Positions 12,401-23,121 of a stretch of DNA of 64,000 nt are shown in pieces. Below the pieces are notes generated by a model. It was given only the letters and a program-made list of their open reading frames with translations, was not told where the DNA came from and did no database searches. Source of the DNA: Phylloscopus collybita (Eukaryota > Chordata > Aves > Passeriformes > Phylloscopidae); contig JAJNNQ010000024.1 in NCBI GenBank assembly GCA_027886175.1, positions 28,499,001-28,563,000 on the forward strand. The letters run 5' to 3'. Made by a program: the position numbers and the translations under genes. Numbering within the stretch: the first letter of the stretch is position 1; each line of letters starts with the position of its first letter.

Positions 12401-15400
12401 CAAGGCCATAAGAGAGGAAGACAAATGCCATCTCTCTGTGTGACTGTCCAGAATGAAGTGAGATTTCCCAGGAGGGCTGCAGAGAAATGGGCTGGCAGCC
12501 AGCAGCCTCTCCAAAAGCACAGGGAAGGAGAGGGTGGATGGCAGAGACAGGCAGCTGCTCTGCTGGCTGAGCTGGGCTGTGACAATTTGATGGGGACACT
12601 GAAGGAGAAGAGAGAGCAGATTAAAAGGTGGCCAACAGGAGCCCCCAGGGGAGATGCCAGGTAGCACAGATCTAACCCTGTGGCACTGTAGCCATGCTGG
12701 GAAGCAGCACAAGGATCTGTCAGGATGGGAAGCAGCAAGCACTGAGGGCTGCCCTTCCTTGGGTGACCCTGGTGAGGAACAAGGAACAGGTGGTGGACAA
12801 GGCACTGCTTCTGAATTGGTCAGACCCCCAGGAACCCATGGCTCCCCTCAGACCTCTTGCAACTGAGTGCCTTTGCACTTCTGATGAGTTTGACATTTGA
12901 CTGTCCTCCTGGCAGGACCAGGGCTCCTTCCAGCATGGTTACCTGGTTGGGGTCAGGCTCAATTTCATCCCAGTCGTGTGTCAAGTGGCCTTCCTCGAGA
13001 GGTTTGAAGGGTTTGTGGCAGACTGAAGGTAGGATTCGATACAGCCAGCTACAGAGAAGGAAAACACCTGAATTAGCCTGGGGAAGAGGTTAAACCCTCT
13101 GGGTAGCTGCTGGCTGATTGAGCTCCTAGAATAACACCTACATGGGTGGCAACTGGAACAAAAGCTTTATTAAATATCAAATTAATAATATTAATATTAA
13201 AATTACATCACAACAGCTTACAGCCAGAGGTTTCCAGAGAGATGGCTTTTGTTATAGGCTCCAAATACAAACATGTCCTGCTTTATATAGGTAAATATGT
13301 GTATTTATGTAATTACTTATGCCTACATTCATACATGCATATAAAAAATAAAGATACAGCTTTTTCTGTTGCTGAAATACAGCAATCTCACAGTTGGAAA
13401 AAGAAGCTTGTTTAAGCACAGCTATAAAGCAGCTCAGACAAGACAGGGATGAGCAGTGTCCAGTGGAAAAAACAGATGAGCTCTCTGGAGACAGCCTGTA
13501 TCAGAATTTGGATGGATTACAAGAAGTAGCATCCTATGCTTGGTTGGCCATGCCCATTCAGCAAAGCCCAGAGTTTTATGTGATGCTTCCTGCTGCTGTA
13601 GAGGTCCCCTTGCCTCTGTCACTGCCTGGGACCATCGCTCTCCCTCCTTGCTGCCTGCTCTGGCTGTGGGCCCTGCCAGCACTGCCACTCCTGCATCCAC
13701 ACAGCCTGCGTGGTGCAGCCAAGCCTGAAGCTGGGCTTTCAGTCAGGTGAGAGAGCAGAGGTGATCAGAAAAGCCTGAGCTAGGCAGGGCAGCCAGTGCT
13801 TTGGATGTGTTAACAGCAGTGGTTGTAGTTTGGGCAAGTGGGAGAGGGGAGGAGGGAGCTCTCCCTGGAGAGCTGGAAAAATTCCATCAAGGACAACTTC
13901 GTGCAGCAAACAATGATTCATCCCTTTCCCACGCACACTGAGAGCTGGCACCAGCCTGGAGAGCAGAGGCATCTCAGATGATGCATTTGCCTTTCATTTG
14001 AACAAGCAGCAAAAGGGACAGAAGAGCCACAGTGGGAGAAGCAAAAAGAGAAACCCATCTTCTGCAATCTGGTTATGGCTGGAGCATGACAACTGGGACA
14101 GAGCTCTGGGAAGCTTGCTGCTGGCTGGAACAAGCTGTTCCCAGCACTGCTGAGGTGTTAAAGATCATGCTGGGTGCCTGGCACTTTTCTGAGGCCCTGA
14201 GCAGCCCCAAAATGGGAACAGACTGAGCCAGCAGCTCACTGGCCCCAAGCAGTGTGCAGGAACATCCCTTTGGAGGAAAGAGTCTTTCTCAGGAGCTTGG
14301 CTTTGACACTGTCCATCATCAGGTGCTTACCAGTGCCAGTGGCAGGGGTGATCCTTCCATAGAAGCATCAGGGCTGAAACCCCGATGTAGTTTCACACAG
14401 CACACATAACCCATTCAGGACGAAGGGGTCCCTGTGAACATCCCCCCCTTCCTCATCTTGCTCAGAAAACCACTTTCTTTCCCACCCCAATCACTCCTTT
14501 CTCAGCATTTCCTTAACCCACTTGCCCTACCAAAGCCTTTTCTCTCCGTCTCCCATGGTCTTCTGTCCTTGTCCCTCTCCCAGAGCACAGCAGAGGTGTT
14601 TTACCCTCCTAGGCTTGCAGAAAGCTCTGGTGGCACAGAGGCAGCCTCTCCACCCTCCCCAGTGCCACATCCCCCACCCAGTGCCAGGGGTCACGGTACC
14701 TGCGCTTGTTGGTGGCCCGGGGGCAGGTGAAGGCAGAGCCCGAGAGCTGCTCCGCGTACAAGCCGTACGGGCAGACTTGAGGGTTGTTCTGATGGGAGGA
14801 GAAGGAAAAACAAGGAGTGAGAGGCAGTGGCATGGAACTGGGCTCTGAAGCCTCCAGCAGAGCACTGACCCAGCACCCTGATGCTGGAGGGAGCGGGGCT
14901 CTCCTGAGGCTGTGCTTCATCTCAAGTATTTGTGTGTTCTGGCTCCTCTGAGGCACCAGCCAGACCCCAAACACCATTCCCACATGTCACAAAAGTGCCC
15001 TAAGGAGTCAGCACAGCCACTGAGGCAGCAATAGAGCAAGCTGCAAGGGGCAGTGCTGCACAGGGTCAGAAACAGGAGTATAAGGGAAAAGGAAATAATT
15101 CCAACTGAATACGACTAAAAAGCAGACTGGTATTGAGCACAAACTTTTCTCAGACCAAGTGTTCAGAGGAGTTACCCCAGAGCACCATGTCTGGCTGGCT
15201 TTCCAGGAGGCTAAAAAAGACTTACAGAAGCTGAATGCACTGAATTCCCCCTTCTCCTCCTGCCCTCAGCCTATGGAACTGGTGCCCAGAGCAGGTGTTC
15301 TGGTGTTGTACTGCTTCCTCCTGACAGTGCTGCTTGCTGCCCAAAAGCATCAGTGACCTGTGTAGGAGCCTTTGCTTTCCTGCAGGGTTTCTGCACAGTG

Positions 15401-18400
15401 AGAGTCCTCCTTTGGAGTACAAAGGGCCCACTTCCCCCTCTGCAGAGCCCTGGGTACAACTAGCACAGGTTTTGGCAACCCTTATGAGTTCATAACTGGA
15501 GTTCAGATTCCTCCTTTTCAGAGAGCAGAAACTAAGCATTTTGATCTAAGTAGGCCACCATCTATTTGTTTGAGATCAGCAAGAAGCAAAGACATCCAAG
15601 AACTGCAGGAAACACCCCAGTGGGTGTCATACACCATTTGCTACCCCGTCTCCTTCCTGCAAGGTCTACTGCAGCATCCTGTATCCTGCTGCTGAGCAGA
15701 CCAGCCATCCATATGGTATCAAACCCTGCCCTGAGAGGTGGGCAGAGGGGAGAGCTAAAGCTCTCTGAGTGCGTGTAGCTTCCAGCCCTCCAGCTCCATC
15801 TTGTCAGTACGGGTATGCAGTGAAGCAGGGGGATCAATAACCCATGGAATTTTTATCTTAGCCAGCACTACTGCAGATGCCAGTCTTATAAATACTGCAT
15901 CAGAGAAAGGATCCACTCCCGGGACTGAAGATCTTTTTTGTCTAATTTGTTTTCAGATTTTTCTATTAACTCTTTTGATACAGAGTCCACACTCTGTCCA
16001 GAGGAGAGCACCTCAGCCAGGAGCTGGAGGAATCTGCTCTGGAAAGTGATGCTGCTGTGGAAATCCTCAAAGAGCACATCTGCCACATCCCACTGCCTTT
16101 TTAGACCAGCAGCCACCATTATTGATCTTCCAGTTTTAAGGTGCCTCTATCTTACATTTTTTTCTAGCCAGCCTCAGTAACAAGACCCTGCACCTGCCAA
16201 ACTGCCAGCCAGAATCAGCAGAGCAGTGAGCACACCGTGGGCTGCCATGCACACCTAGGGGACATTTGCATTTAGCTTGTCCCTGTGTTGTGTGTTAGTG
16301 TCCTCACTGGCACACAACATGTAAAATATCAGAACTGAGGGGATCCAGAAAACTCAGGAAAAGCAAAAGTTGAAAAAGTCTCGATTTGACCTTAATTCTA
16401 CTGGTCTCTTTGCTTAGATGGGGAAGAGGAGCACCAAGGGAAGTAATTGGCTAAGCACCAAGTCATAGAATCCTAGAATGGTTTGGATTGGAAGGGACCC
16501 TAAAGACCATCTAGTTCCAACCTCCTCCTGCCATGGACAGGGTCACTTCCCACTTGACCAGGTTGTTTAAAGCCATCCAACCTGACCTAGAACATTTCCA
16601 GGGATGGACTATCCACAGCTTCTCTGGGCCATCTGTGCCAGTGTTGCACCATTCCCATAGTAAAGAATTTCTTCTTAATATCTAATCTAAAGCTCCCTTC
16701 TTTTGGTTTAAAGCCATTCTGCCTTGTCCTGTCCACTACATGCCCTCATGAAAAGTCCCCCTGCAGATCCCTTGTTCTGCAGGGGTATCTGGCTATTAAG
16801 ATACTGGAAGGTTCTATAAAGGCTCCCTGGAGCCTTCTCTTCTCCAGGCTGAACAACCCCAACCCTCTACACCTGCCTTCATAGGAGATGTGCTGCCATC
16901 CAAGCCCAAAGGATTACAGGAGATCCAAGGGAAGCCACAGGCAGCCTCAGAGTGTGTGCTGGTGTAAAGGAGACCAGCACAAAAAGAGGTGAGAAAGGTT
17001 TAATTCTTCAGGGTTTCATTCTCACCTCTGGGCACCAAGAGGGTAGCAGCACATGGGTTGCGATTCCTTTCCTTAAAACTGAACAACCTCACATAACTTA
17101 TTTTCTTCCAACATCCAACAAAGAAGTTGCTTTTAAAAATGGATGTCAGTTTATTACTACAGGCATTCCCCCTGTTCATGTCCCCTCCCTACAAAGAAGC
17201 TTCTCCCCTGCCAAAGACTTGTATGTCAGCTTCATTGAACCCCACTTCTACAGAAGTTTGAAATCTGCCTCTCCTGCATGAGCATATCTCTCTGCCAATC
17301 TTCAAACTTCTGCTCTGGTTTAATCCAGAGCTGGTGGCTTCCTTCTCAGTGTGGCTGAGCCACTTGTATTGCAGACTCCTTTAGGACAAAAAAAAACCTG
17401 TTGCTGAGCATAGGTAATTTAGGCAAGTCTTAACACCTAAGGTGAAACTTGGAAGCTCACAAAATTAAAAATAGAAAGTATGAATGGAAATGTTTAGTTC
17501 TGACTTCTGCCAGTATCTTATTATTCCAGTCTTGTATAAAGAAGGCTCCTGGAGATTTTCATGGTGGCAGAGAGAAAGGAAACATTTTAAGATGAAAACA
17601 AGCCAAGGGATTAGATACTCACTCAAGAATGCATTTTGATTAAGCACTTAAAAAACCTCTGTACCTGTCCCTCTGGTAAGGCTCCTGGACAGCGTGGATC
17701 CTCAGAAACATGTTCATTTCCAAATCCCGACAGGTACTGTAAAATAAACCACACAGCTCATCACTTTTCTGAAAAGACAATCAAAACCTCTCCAAACAAC
17801 CCACCCGTTGCTTTCCCATGCATTTTTCCCAGGCTCTTTGTATGCATTAAGACTTTCTCAAGTGATCTGCTTGCATGTTGCCACAGACCATTTTCACAGC
17901 TCCTGGATTTGCTTCATGAGCTAACCATGTGGTGGCCTGGGAAGCACAGAAAGGATTGCTCTCCTAGGTCTGCATGTCCATTTTGACTACATTCTGCCCT
18001 ATCAAGGCACTTGTGAAATAACCCAAATAACACATATACTGTCAAACTCAGGGACAACAGGGTGATGGATAGGAAGAACTGTGCACCAATGTTATGGATG
18101 TGTGCCAGCACCATGCATGTTCAATCTGACTTTGCTTCTATCATGTTCCAAAATCTGCAGACTGCCTTGCAAATTTGTTCACTGGGTCCTCAGATTCTTG
18201 GGGAATGAAACTGGGAATCATTTGGTTGACATGCCTTGTGATAAATCCCCATGCTCAAAGAAAAGGTCAGGATGTAGATGGGATGAGGGAGGAAGGGAAA
18301 CACATCTAAGTTAAGCTGTGTCACTGATCTGCCCTAAGTAAGCACTGTCCTGTTGGGCACGAACTGTGCACCATGGCAGTAAGCAGGAATTAATCCATTA

Positions 18401-21400
18401 CTGGGTGACTGTTTGGGTGTCTAGAGCAGTGAATTCCCAAGAGACCCATGGATGAAACAAACCTACACATCCTCCCATACCTGCCCTGCCTATGGCTACC
18501 ATGACCTGAGCATGGCTAAAAGCCACAGGATAGAATGGATGCAGATCCCAACTTTGCAGCACTTGGAAAAGCCCCACAGCAAGCCTGAGACATATAAGGG
18601 AGCAGAATAACAGAGACCTTAGCTTTACACTGTCAGAAATGTAAATACAGTCCCTTCAGATGCCACAGGAAGCCACAGAGCAGCTCTGTTGAACTCTGCG
18701 TGAACGCAGAGGTGTTTTTTGGCAGCGACCAGCGGTTCAGCCCCGTGGCCCAGGGAAGGAGTTAAATATTAATGCTGCCTTCAATAACTGCAAGAGTAGC
18801 AGGGCTGCTCATCAGCCTTCAGACAGTGGTGCCAGGATGGCAAAGCCCAGGAGCTTTAAGGCTTGGCTGTCACACATCCTGGCTGTGACCAGCACTGAGC
18901 AGCCCTGGCAGGAGCAGGGATCATCCATGCCCCCCCGGGAGGCACAGGTCTGAGATTAAAGTGGACTGATGAAGCCCCTGCACCTGGTTTGTTTTATATA
19001 TAGTATTACAGTGCCTGGATTATTCCCCCCTAGGGGTGCTCAGCCTTGGGCAATTTGCAGCCCTCTTACAATTTTCCCAGTGTAGCAGAGACTCAAAGAG
19101 CAAGCCTGAAACCCCTTGAGAAATCATGTGTTTTCCTCAGGCTCCTTTCAGCGACCTGTAAGAGAAGACCATTCCCAGGGGGCCCAGGCTGGCTGGAAGC
19201 CCTGCTCAGCCTGAACCTGAAAACATCCTGGTTTCCATCGGTTCAGGGAGGATATTTCTCTCCTCTTGCAAATGAATATACATTGCTGGGAGCTGCTCTC
19301 CGCTGGGTTCTGCAAGAAGCATATTGATATGCAAAGCAGTAGGTCACCTAAGCAGCCTTGGCAAAAGTATTGTATTGGAGCATCTCTCACCCACCCCCCC
19401 CCCCCCCCCGTTTTGTTTTTCCCCTCCCTTCTTTTAAACGGAAATGCAGCAATATCTGATGGGACTGCAGCAGTTCCAGAATTAACTGAGACTTCCACAC
19501 TGCGTCCTCCTTCACTAATAACCTAAAGCTGGTCCGAGTGTTTGCCTTCGGGGCAGCCCTGGTGAAAAGGGGAGGAAAGGGGGAAGAGGACGAAGAGGGA
19601 ACAAGCTGATTTTTCTGGAAGCGAAGCCTGCGAGATTTCTCCAGCTGCTGAATGCTGATGGAGAGCTGGGAGAGGACAGTCAGTGGTTCTTTGGAGGGTT
19701 TGTGTACCTGGCAAGACCGTGCGCTCCCCCGCAGCCCCGTGGCGCACTGCTGGGCTGAGGGGGAGAGGAGGCACAGAGATTTTGCTGTGACAAATCCATC
19801 CCTTGCCCTTCAGGCTAAAAAGCTGGCAACCTGCACATCTGAACTGCCCATCCACATCCCCAAAAACCCCCTTTGCCTCTGCTTGCCGGGCCAGAGGAGA
19901 GAAGGAGAGGGAGGGAGGGAGGGAGGGAGGGAGGGAAGGAAGGAAGGAAGGAAGGAAGGAAGGAAGGAAGGAAGGAAGGAAGGAAGGAAGGAAGGAAGGA
20001 AGGAAGGAAGGAAGGAAGGAAGGAAGGAAGGAAGGAAGGAAGGAAGGAAGGAAGGAAGGAAGGAAGGAAGGAAGGAAGGAAGGAAGGAAGGAAGGAAGGA
20101 AGGAAGGAAGGAAGGAAGGAAGGAAGGAAGGAAGGAAGGAAGGAAGGAAGGAAGGAAGCATCTTGCGGCAGGAGCTGCTCCGTGCCCGCGCTGGTGCTGC
20201 ACCACACCTTGCCCAGCAATGCAGGGGATGCTCTCCCACAGGGCTGGATGCAGAGCTGCTGCCTTCCCCAGCTGCACCAGGGGCTGCAGAGGGTGGCACT
20301 GCCCTGCTGCCTCGAGAGTGGCAGCAGAAGCTGCTGCATCATTGTTTGGTCAAATAAATTCTTTCTTGCCAAGAAAAAAAAAAAAGTTAGAATTCCCAGG
20401 TAACTGCATCGAGGGCTGAAAAAAGACATTGGCAGGACTGCAGCTGCTGGAGGGGAGACGCCTTGCTGGTCATTTATCACCCTGAGTGTGGCTCCAAGAC
20501 TTTTGCCTAGAGGATGGATGTGGCTTTTCTTATTCCCTGTTTCATTTTCTCTTTCTCTGTGGCATATCTCAGAGAGGCTTCTCTCCTCTACATGCCATAG
20601 AGGGTTGGTGTCAAACATTATTTGGGCTCCCAAAAAGCTGTGCCACGTGTGCTCCCTGCATGCCTTGGAATCATCGTGCTCCAGGGCTCTGGGGCACCAT
20701 GCAGGGACCCTGCTGACACAGGTTGGGTGGGAGCAGCAGTGAAAGGACCAGGCACATCATGGCCTTTCTCCCTTCCAACCCTCCGAGCCCATCTCCCACC
20801 TTCCACTTCTCAGTTTGTGTTGCAAAAGGTGCCCCCAAGACAAGGGAAATTACTTCTTTCTGCCTGCCCAGCAGCAGAGCATCCTTCCTGGGCTGAAAAA
20901 TCTGTGAAAGTGGAACCCAACCCTTAGCTATGAAGTGGCACCATGATTTGAGTCCAAGAGTACCTCCCCCTAGGTCTCTGCCTGGCCTCTGCAGTTCCTA
21001 GTAAGTTATAGATGTCTCCAGGTTGGGTAGGTTGATGGGCACTATTGTAATTGAGCAGCTGGTTTCTCTGTTACACAAAATAGTCTCTGTGGCTCTTTGT
21101 TTTCAGTCTTGCTTTTAACTGCTGTTGTTATTTTATTCAAGATCCTGTAGATTTTTATGCCAACAGGACCTTAGGAATTCATCTGACTCCACTTTGGTTT
21201 TTGTTTTGTAGTTTTTCGATAAAATGAGAGAGATAAAAGCCCAGCACAGCATAAAAAATTCAGCAAAGCTCATTGATTGGAATAACAGGGATGTAAAGCA
21301 GAGTGCTCGCAATGGGTGTCACGCTCTGACCTATAAACCATAACCTTTTGTTCTCCAGATTAGACAGCAGGCACGGGAAAAACGCATTTGAAGTCTGAAC

Positions 21401-23121
21401 ACATAGTCTGCAAAATAATTAGGACCCTTCTTCAAACACTGCATAATATATTTCCCTATCAGCTCCTGCTGCAGGACACAGGGAAACAACATTCCTCTCT
21501 CGACAAGAAGCACGGCACTTGTTATCAGCTCAGTCCAGTCAGCACTGGAGTGTTTAACACAAATGCAGAAACATTATGAGCGTTTGGGGCAATGAGCAGA
21601 GCAGGTCTCTCACCCTCTGTGTGGGGCTCCACAGCCTCCTTGCAGGCTGAAGCCAAAGCACACAAACCAGAGCTCTGCCCTGGTGCTGCAGGTCCAATAT
21701 CCCCAGAAGAAGCTGCCACCTCCCCTGACATTTTGACATCCCTCTGCTCCAAAAGTGCTGGAGATGGTCCAGGGCCAGACCTTTCCTGAAAGGACCTGCT
21801 CAGCTCTAGGCTGGGACACGACATGCTCTGGACAACAGAAGAGAGGGATGGATGCCAGGGGAGTGGAGAGGAAGGGTAAACCAACAGTTATGGAGGAGAG
21901 ATGCCAAGAGAAGGTGGAGCAGGTGATGTCATGATGGGGTAGGGACACAAGTGACGTCTTGGAGAGGAGCTGCTGGCAGAGCAGCCTGTTCCCATCAGCA
22001 GCTCCGGGCAGACCCAGGCTCAGCCTGCAGCCACAGCCACAACAGCCAACAAGGAGTTAGGGGCTGCTGGGAGTGAATCAAAGATGGATATGGAAGATGC
22101 AGTCACAGCCATGACATGACCATCATCTGGAATGGTACAGGGGCAAGGCTGCCCTGCTGCTGAAAGAGGATAGTGAGAGCTGGGAAGTGCCATGGACAGG
22201 CAGGGAAGAAGCACTGTGAAATCTTACTGTCTGAGGAGACAGGACTCCTCAGAGGTGAATGAGACCTGTAAGAACACTGTGTAAAATAATGAGCATTACA
22301 GAAGGTGTTAAAGGAGCACACAGATGTATCTCCAGGACTAGGAACAGGCTTAGAAACAATGACATCCCGAAAGTCCAGGGAGAAATATGATCCTGCACAA
22401 GCTCTTGAGACTCACCTTGTCTTGGGGTGAGGCTCTGCTACTCCTGCCTGCTGCAACAGCTCATGCACCCCAATGGCCCTGGGGCAGCTGGCCCCCCACG
22501 GCAGTGGTGAGATTCAGGGTTGCAAGTCTCATGTTCCTGTGCTTGAGCCGCAAACCTGCCCTCTCACACCCTTCTCCGAAAGCTCCCCCTGCTCTGACAA
22601 ATGGTGCAGGGAAAGCTCCTGCCACCTGCCCTGCTGGGGCTTGGAGAGGAGGGCATGGCCACAGCCTTGCTGTTCCAGGGTGCCCTGCAAGGGGTACTGA
22701 GGAACAGCCCTGAATGGAGCTGCTCCCCGGGGCTGCTGGGGAAGATGGTGGCCAGGGTTGCAACATCTGGGCAGATGTTATCAGCCAGATTTCATAGGCT
22801 GAGGGGGAAACACCCCCTGGCAGCCAGGATGGGAGGAGGGGTGCATGCTGAGGGTGGGGAAAGGACAACTCCCACCATGAAGAGATCCTGACCAAGAATG
22901 ATTTCCAAAGGAGGTGAAGAGGGAGAGAAATACTTGTTTATAGGTGAAACACAGCAAAATCCTTCATCCCAAGAAAGCTTTGAAAACACACCCTGACACA
23001 CGAAAGAGGGGCACAATAAAACGAAACAGAGCCCAAAAACTTAGTGTGAGCAGAGAAAGAGTGTCTAGAGCCAGCACTGGTGGGTCTCAGGCACCCGACC
23101 TCTTACCTGCAGGCCCGTCAT
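220..23121 (-). CDS. HGD: Homogentisate 1,2-dioxygenase, exons 1-13 of an expected 14 (3' end outside window)
   Basis: This cytosolic non-haem iron enzyme of tyrosine and phenylalanine catabolism opens the ring of homogentisate with O2 to give 4-maleylacetoacetate; its loss causes alkaptonuria in humans. I traced 13 exons on the minus strand, all with AG acceptors and GT donors and consistent phases: 23107-23121, 17665-17736, 14700-14788, 12943-13048, 10712-10771, 10158-10249, 9520-9554, 8354-8433, 8138-8237, 5627-5751, 4955-5059, 3677-3803, 220-401. They total 1188 bp, or 396 codons. Human HGD (445 residues, from memory) has 49 residues left after this point, which fits one missing last exon. 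In this numbering His335, Glu341 and His371 (iron ligands) and His292 all fall where the human enzyme has them. Conserved stretches include [34 protein letters not shown] and [18 protein letters not shown]. No frameshift or stop interrupts it. The gene reads towards the window start, tail to RABL3's upstream side. Confidence 0.97.
402..3676 (-). other. HGD intron 12
   Basis: A 3.3-kb intron between exons 12 and 13. I see no repeats I can name, no RNA gene and no conserved coding frame; the short open frames in it are chance. Confidence 0.8.
3677..3803 (-). CDS. HGD: HGD exon 12 (residues 294-335 plus one base, includes iron ligand His335)
   Basis: It encodes [40 protein letters not shown] and YH, plus the first base of Arg336. 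The acceptor is TTTCCAG and the donor GTACGT. The last whole codon is His335, the first iron ligand, so the intron separates it from Glu341. Confidence 0.97.
3804..5626 (-). other. HGD introns 11 and 10 (apart from exon 11)
   Basis: These introns run 3804-4954 and 5060-5626. I see only ordinary unique sequence in them. Confidence 0.75.
4955..5059 (-). CDS. HGD: HGD exon 11 (residues 259-293, includes His292)
   Basis: It encodes [20 protein letters not shown] and then [15 protein letters not shown], 35 whole codons. The acceptor is TTGCTAG and the donor GTAAGT. His292, in the FDHA motif, is the conserved active-site histidine. Confidence 0.97.
5627..5751 (-). CDS. HGD: HGD exon 10 (residues 217-258)
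   Basis: It completes Gly217 and encodes [40 protein letters not shown] and a final Gln. The acceptor is TTCCCAG and the donor GTGAGG. This is among the most conserved stretches of the enzyme. Confidence 0.97.
5752..8137 (-). other. HGD intron 9
   Basis: A 2.4-kb intron. It contains an A/C-rich low-complexity tract around 6578-6680 (AAACC-type units) and a shorter one around 7107-7155. Nothing else is recognisable. Confidence 0.75.
6578..6680. repeat. A/C-rich low-complexity tract
   Basis: It is dominated by AAAT, CCAAA and CAA units with almost no T on the plus strand. It is a degenerate simple repeat, possibly an old retroposon tail, but no parent element is visible. Confidence 0.6.
8138..8237 (-). 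CDS. HGD: HGD exon 9 (residues 184-216 plus one base)
   Basis: It encodes [20 protein letters not shown] and then [13 protein letters not shown]. The first codon is CAA (Gln184), where human has Arg. Using the other nearby AG would break the frame, so the acceptor TTTTCCAG before CAA is preferred. The donor is GTAATG. Confidence 0.95.
8354..8433 (-). CDS. HGD: HGD exon 8 (residues 157-183)
   Basis: It encodes [20 protein letters not shown] and then NEICVIQ. The acceptor is TCCGCAG and the donor [21 protein letters not shown] is strongly conserved in the family. Confidence 0.96.
9520..9554 (-). CDS. HGD: HGD exon 7 (35 bp)
   Basis: This small exon completes Arg145 and encodes [11 protein letters not shown] plus the first base of Val157. 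The acceptor is ATTTAG and the donor GTGAGT. The human exon covers the same residues. Confidence 0.94.
9668..9730 (-). mobile_element. CR1 LINE 3'-end fragment
   Basis: The stretch CACAGAAT.. GAGTTGGAAGAGACC.. ATCAAGTCCAACTC matches the antisense 3' end of avian CR1 elements (from memory of the CR1 consensus). The tail side is at the low coordinate, so the element points to the minus strand. It is heavily 5'-truncated and lies in HGD intron 6. Confidence 0.75.
10088..10114. repeat. (CAGA)n microsatellite
   Basis: Six CAGA units plus CAG, pure, about 45 nt into HGD intron 6 on the minus strand (read there as CTGT). Confidence 0.9.
10158..10249 (-). CDS. HGD: HGD exon 6 (residues 115-144 plus two bases)
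   Basis: It encodes [20 protein letters not shown] and then [10 protein letters not shown], with AG of Arg145 at the end. The acceptor is CTGTAG and the donor [15 protein letters not shown] is an HGD signature; the segment EPRGR differs from the human sequence. Confidence 0.95.
10712..10771 (-). CDS. HGD: HGD exon 5 (residues 95-114)
   Basis: It encodes [20 protein letters not shown], 20 whole codons. A T-rich tract precedes the CTAG acceptor, and the donor is GTAAGT. Confidence 0.96.
10927..11000. repeat. GTTT/GGTTT-rich low-complexity tract
   Basis: Plus-strand T/G tract with repeated GTTT units, complementary in composition to the A/C tract at 6578-6680. Confidence 0.6.
11408..11473. repeat. 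GTTT-rich low-complexity tract
   Basis: GGTTT and (GTTT)n units followed by a T run, within HGD intron 4. Confidence 0.6.
12943..13048 (-). CDS. HGD: HGD exon 4 (completes residue 59, then 60-94)
   Basis: It completes Ser59 and encodes [20 protein letters not shown] followed by [15 protein letters not shown]. The acceptor is CTGTAG and the donor [15 protein letters not shown] and the DWDE..PDPNQ end are family signatures. Confidence 0.96.
13049..14699 (-). other. HGD intron 3
   Basis: A 1.65-kb intron with no named repeat and no convincing gene. Confidence 0.75.
14700..14788 (-). CDS. HGD: HGD exon 3 (residues 30-58 plus two bases)
   Basis: It encodes [20 protein letters not shown] and then TCPRATNKR, ending on AG of the Ser59 codon. 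The acceptor is CCCATCAG and the donor GTACCG. The stretch is nearly identical to mammalian HGD. Confidence 0.97.
14789..17664 (-). other. HGD intron 2
   Basis: A 2.9-kb intron whose main content is a CR1 fragment at about 16464-16895; the rest appears unique. Confidence 0.75.
16464..16895 (-). mobile_element. CR1 LINE, 5'-truncated copy, about 430 bp
   Basis: The plus strand reads the complement of a CR1 3' region: ATAGAATCCTAGAATGG, GATTGGAAGGGACC, CCATGGACAGGGTCACTTCC, TCCAGGGATGG, AGTAAAGAATTTCTTC, CTTCTCTTCTCCAGGCTGAA and CTTCATAGGAGA, in the order expected from memory of avian CR1. The ATTCTATG-type tail is at the low-coordinate end, so the element is on the minus strand, the same sense as HGD. 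It is diverged and carries no intact open frame. It lies in HGD intron 2. Confidence 0.93.
17665..17736 (-). CDS. HGD: HGD exon 2 (residues 6-29)
   Basis: It encodes [20 protein letters not shown] plus PEGQ, 24 whole codons. The acceptor is TTTTACAG and the donor GTACAG. The SGFGNE and [13 protein letters not shown] motifs are diagnostic of the HGD N-terminus. Confidence 0.96.
19394..19409. repeat. Poly(C) tract, 16 bp
   Basis: Uninterrupted C run on the plus strand, preceded by CACCCA. Confidence 0.9.
19909..20157. repeat. (GGGA)7 - (GGAA)56 compound microsatellite
   Basis: Seven GGGA units (19909-19936) run directly into 56 uninterrupted GGAA units (19934-20157). Successive 60-base lines keep the same phase, so the array is pure as assembled. 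Translated in any frame it gives EGRK or PSFL repeats, which explains several long but meaningless open frames. It is in HGD intron 1; on the HGD sense strand it reads TTCC/TCCC. Confidence 0.98.
23107..23121 (-). CDS. HGD: HGD coding exon 1 (start codon, five residues)
   Basis: The coding part of exon 1 is only MTGLQ, followed at once by a GTAAGA donor. It matches the known vertebrate pattern in which the first coding exon holds five residues (human MAELK, mouse MTELK from memory) and exon 2 begins with Tyr6. The start has A at -3. It was chosen because residue counting from it puts all iron ligands at the human positions. The exon is short enough that homology search alone could miss it. 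Confidence 0.82.

Larger units (their letters stand above)
10772..12942 (-). other. HGD intron 4
   Basis: A 2.2-kb intron. It holds two T/G-rich low-complexity tracts (about 10927-11000 and 11408-11473, GTTT-type). A 182-codon open frame on the minus strand at 12257-12805 has no recognisable family and sits wholly inside the intron. Confidence 0.75.
17737..23106 (-). other. HGD intron 1
   Basis: A 5.4-kb intron separating the five-codon first exon from exon 2. It holds a 16-C homopolymer (19394-19409) and a long GGGA/GGAA microsatellite (19909-20157). The long open frames around the microsatellite are translations of the repeat. Confidence 0.75.

Noticed and set aside
12257..12805. 182-codon open frame on the minus strand
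   Set aside because: It lies wholly within HGD intron 4, overlaps other open frames and shows no recognisable domain or codon pattern.
19523..20633. Long open frames of 155-272 codons on both strands rich in PSFL or EGRK repeats
   Set aside because: They are translations of the GGAA microsatellite, open in every frame because the 4-bp unit has no stop codon.
22387..22895. Overlapping 96-144 codon frames on both strands upstream of exon 2 of HGD
   Set aside because: GC-leaning intron 1 sequence; no family resemblance and conflicting frames.
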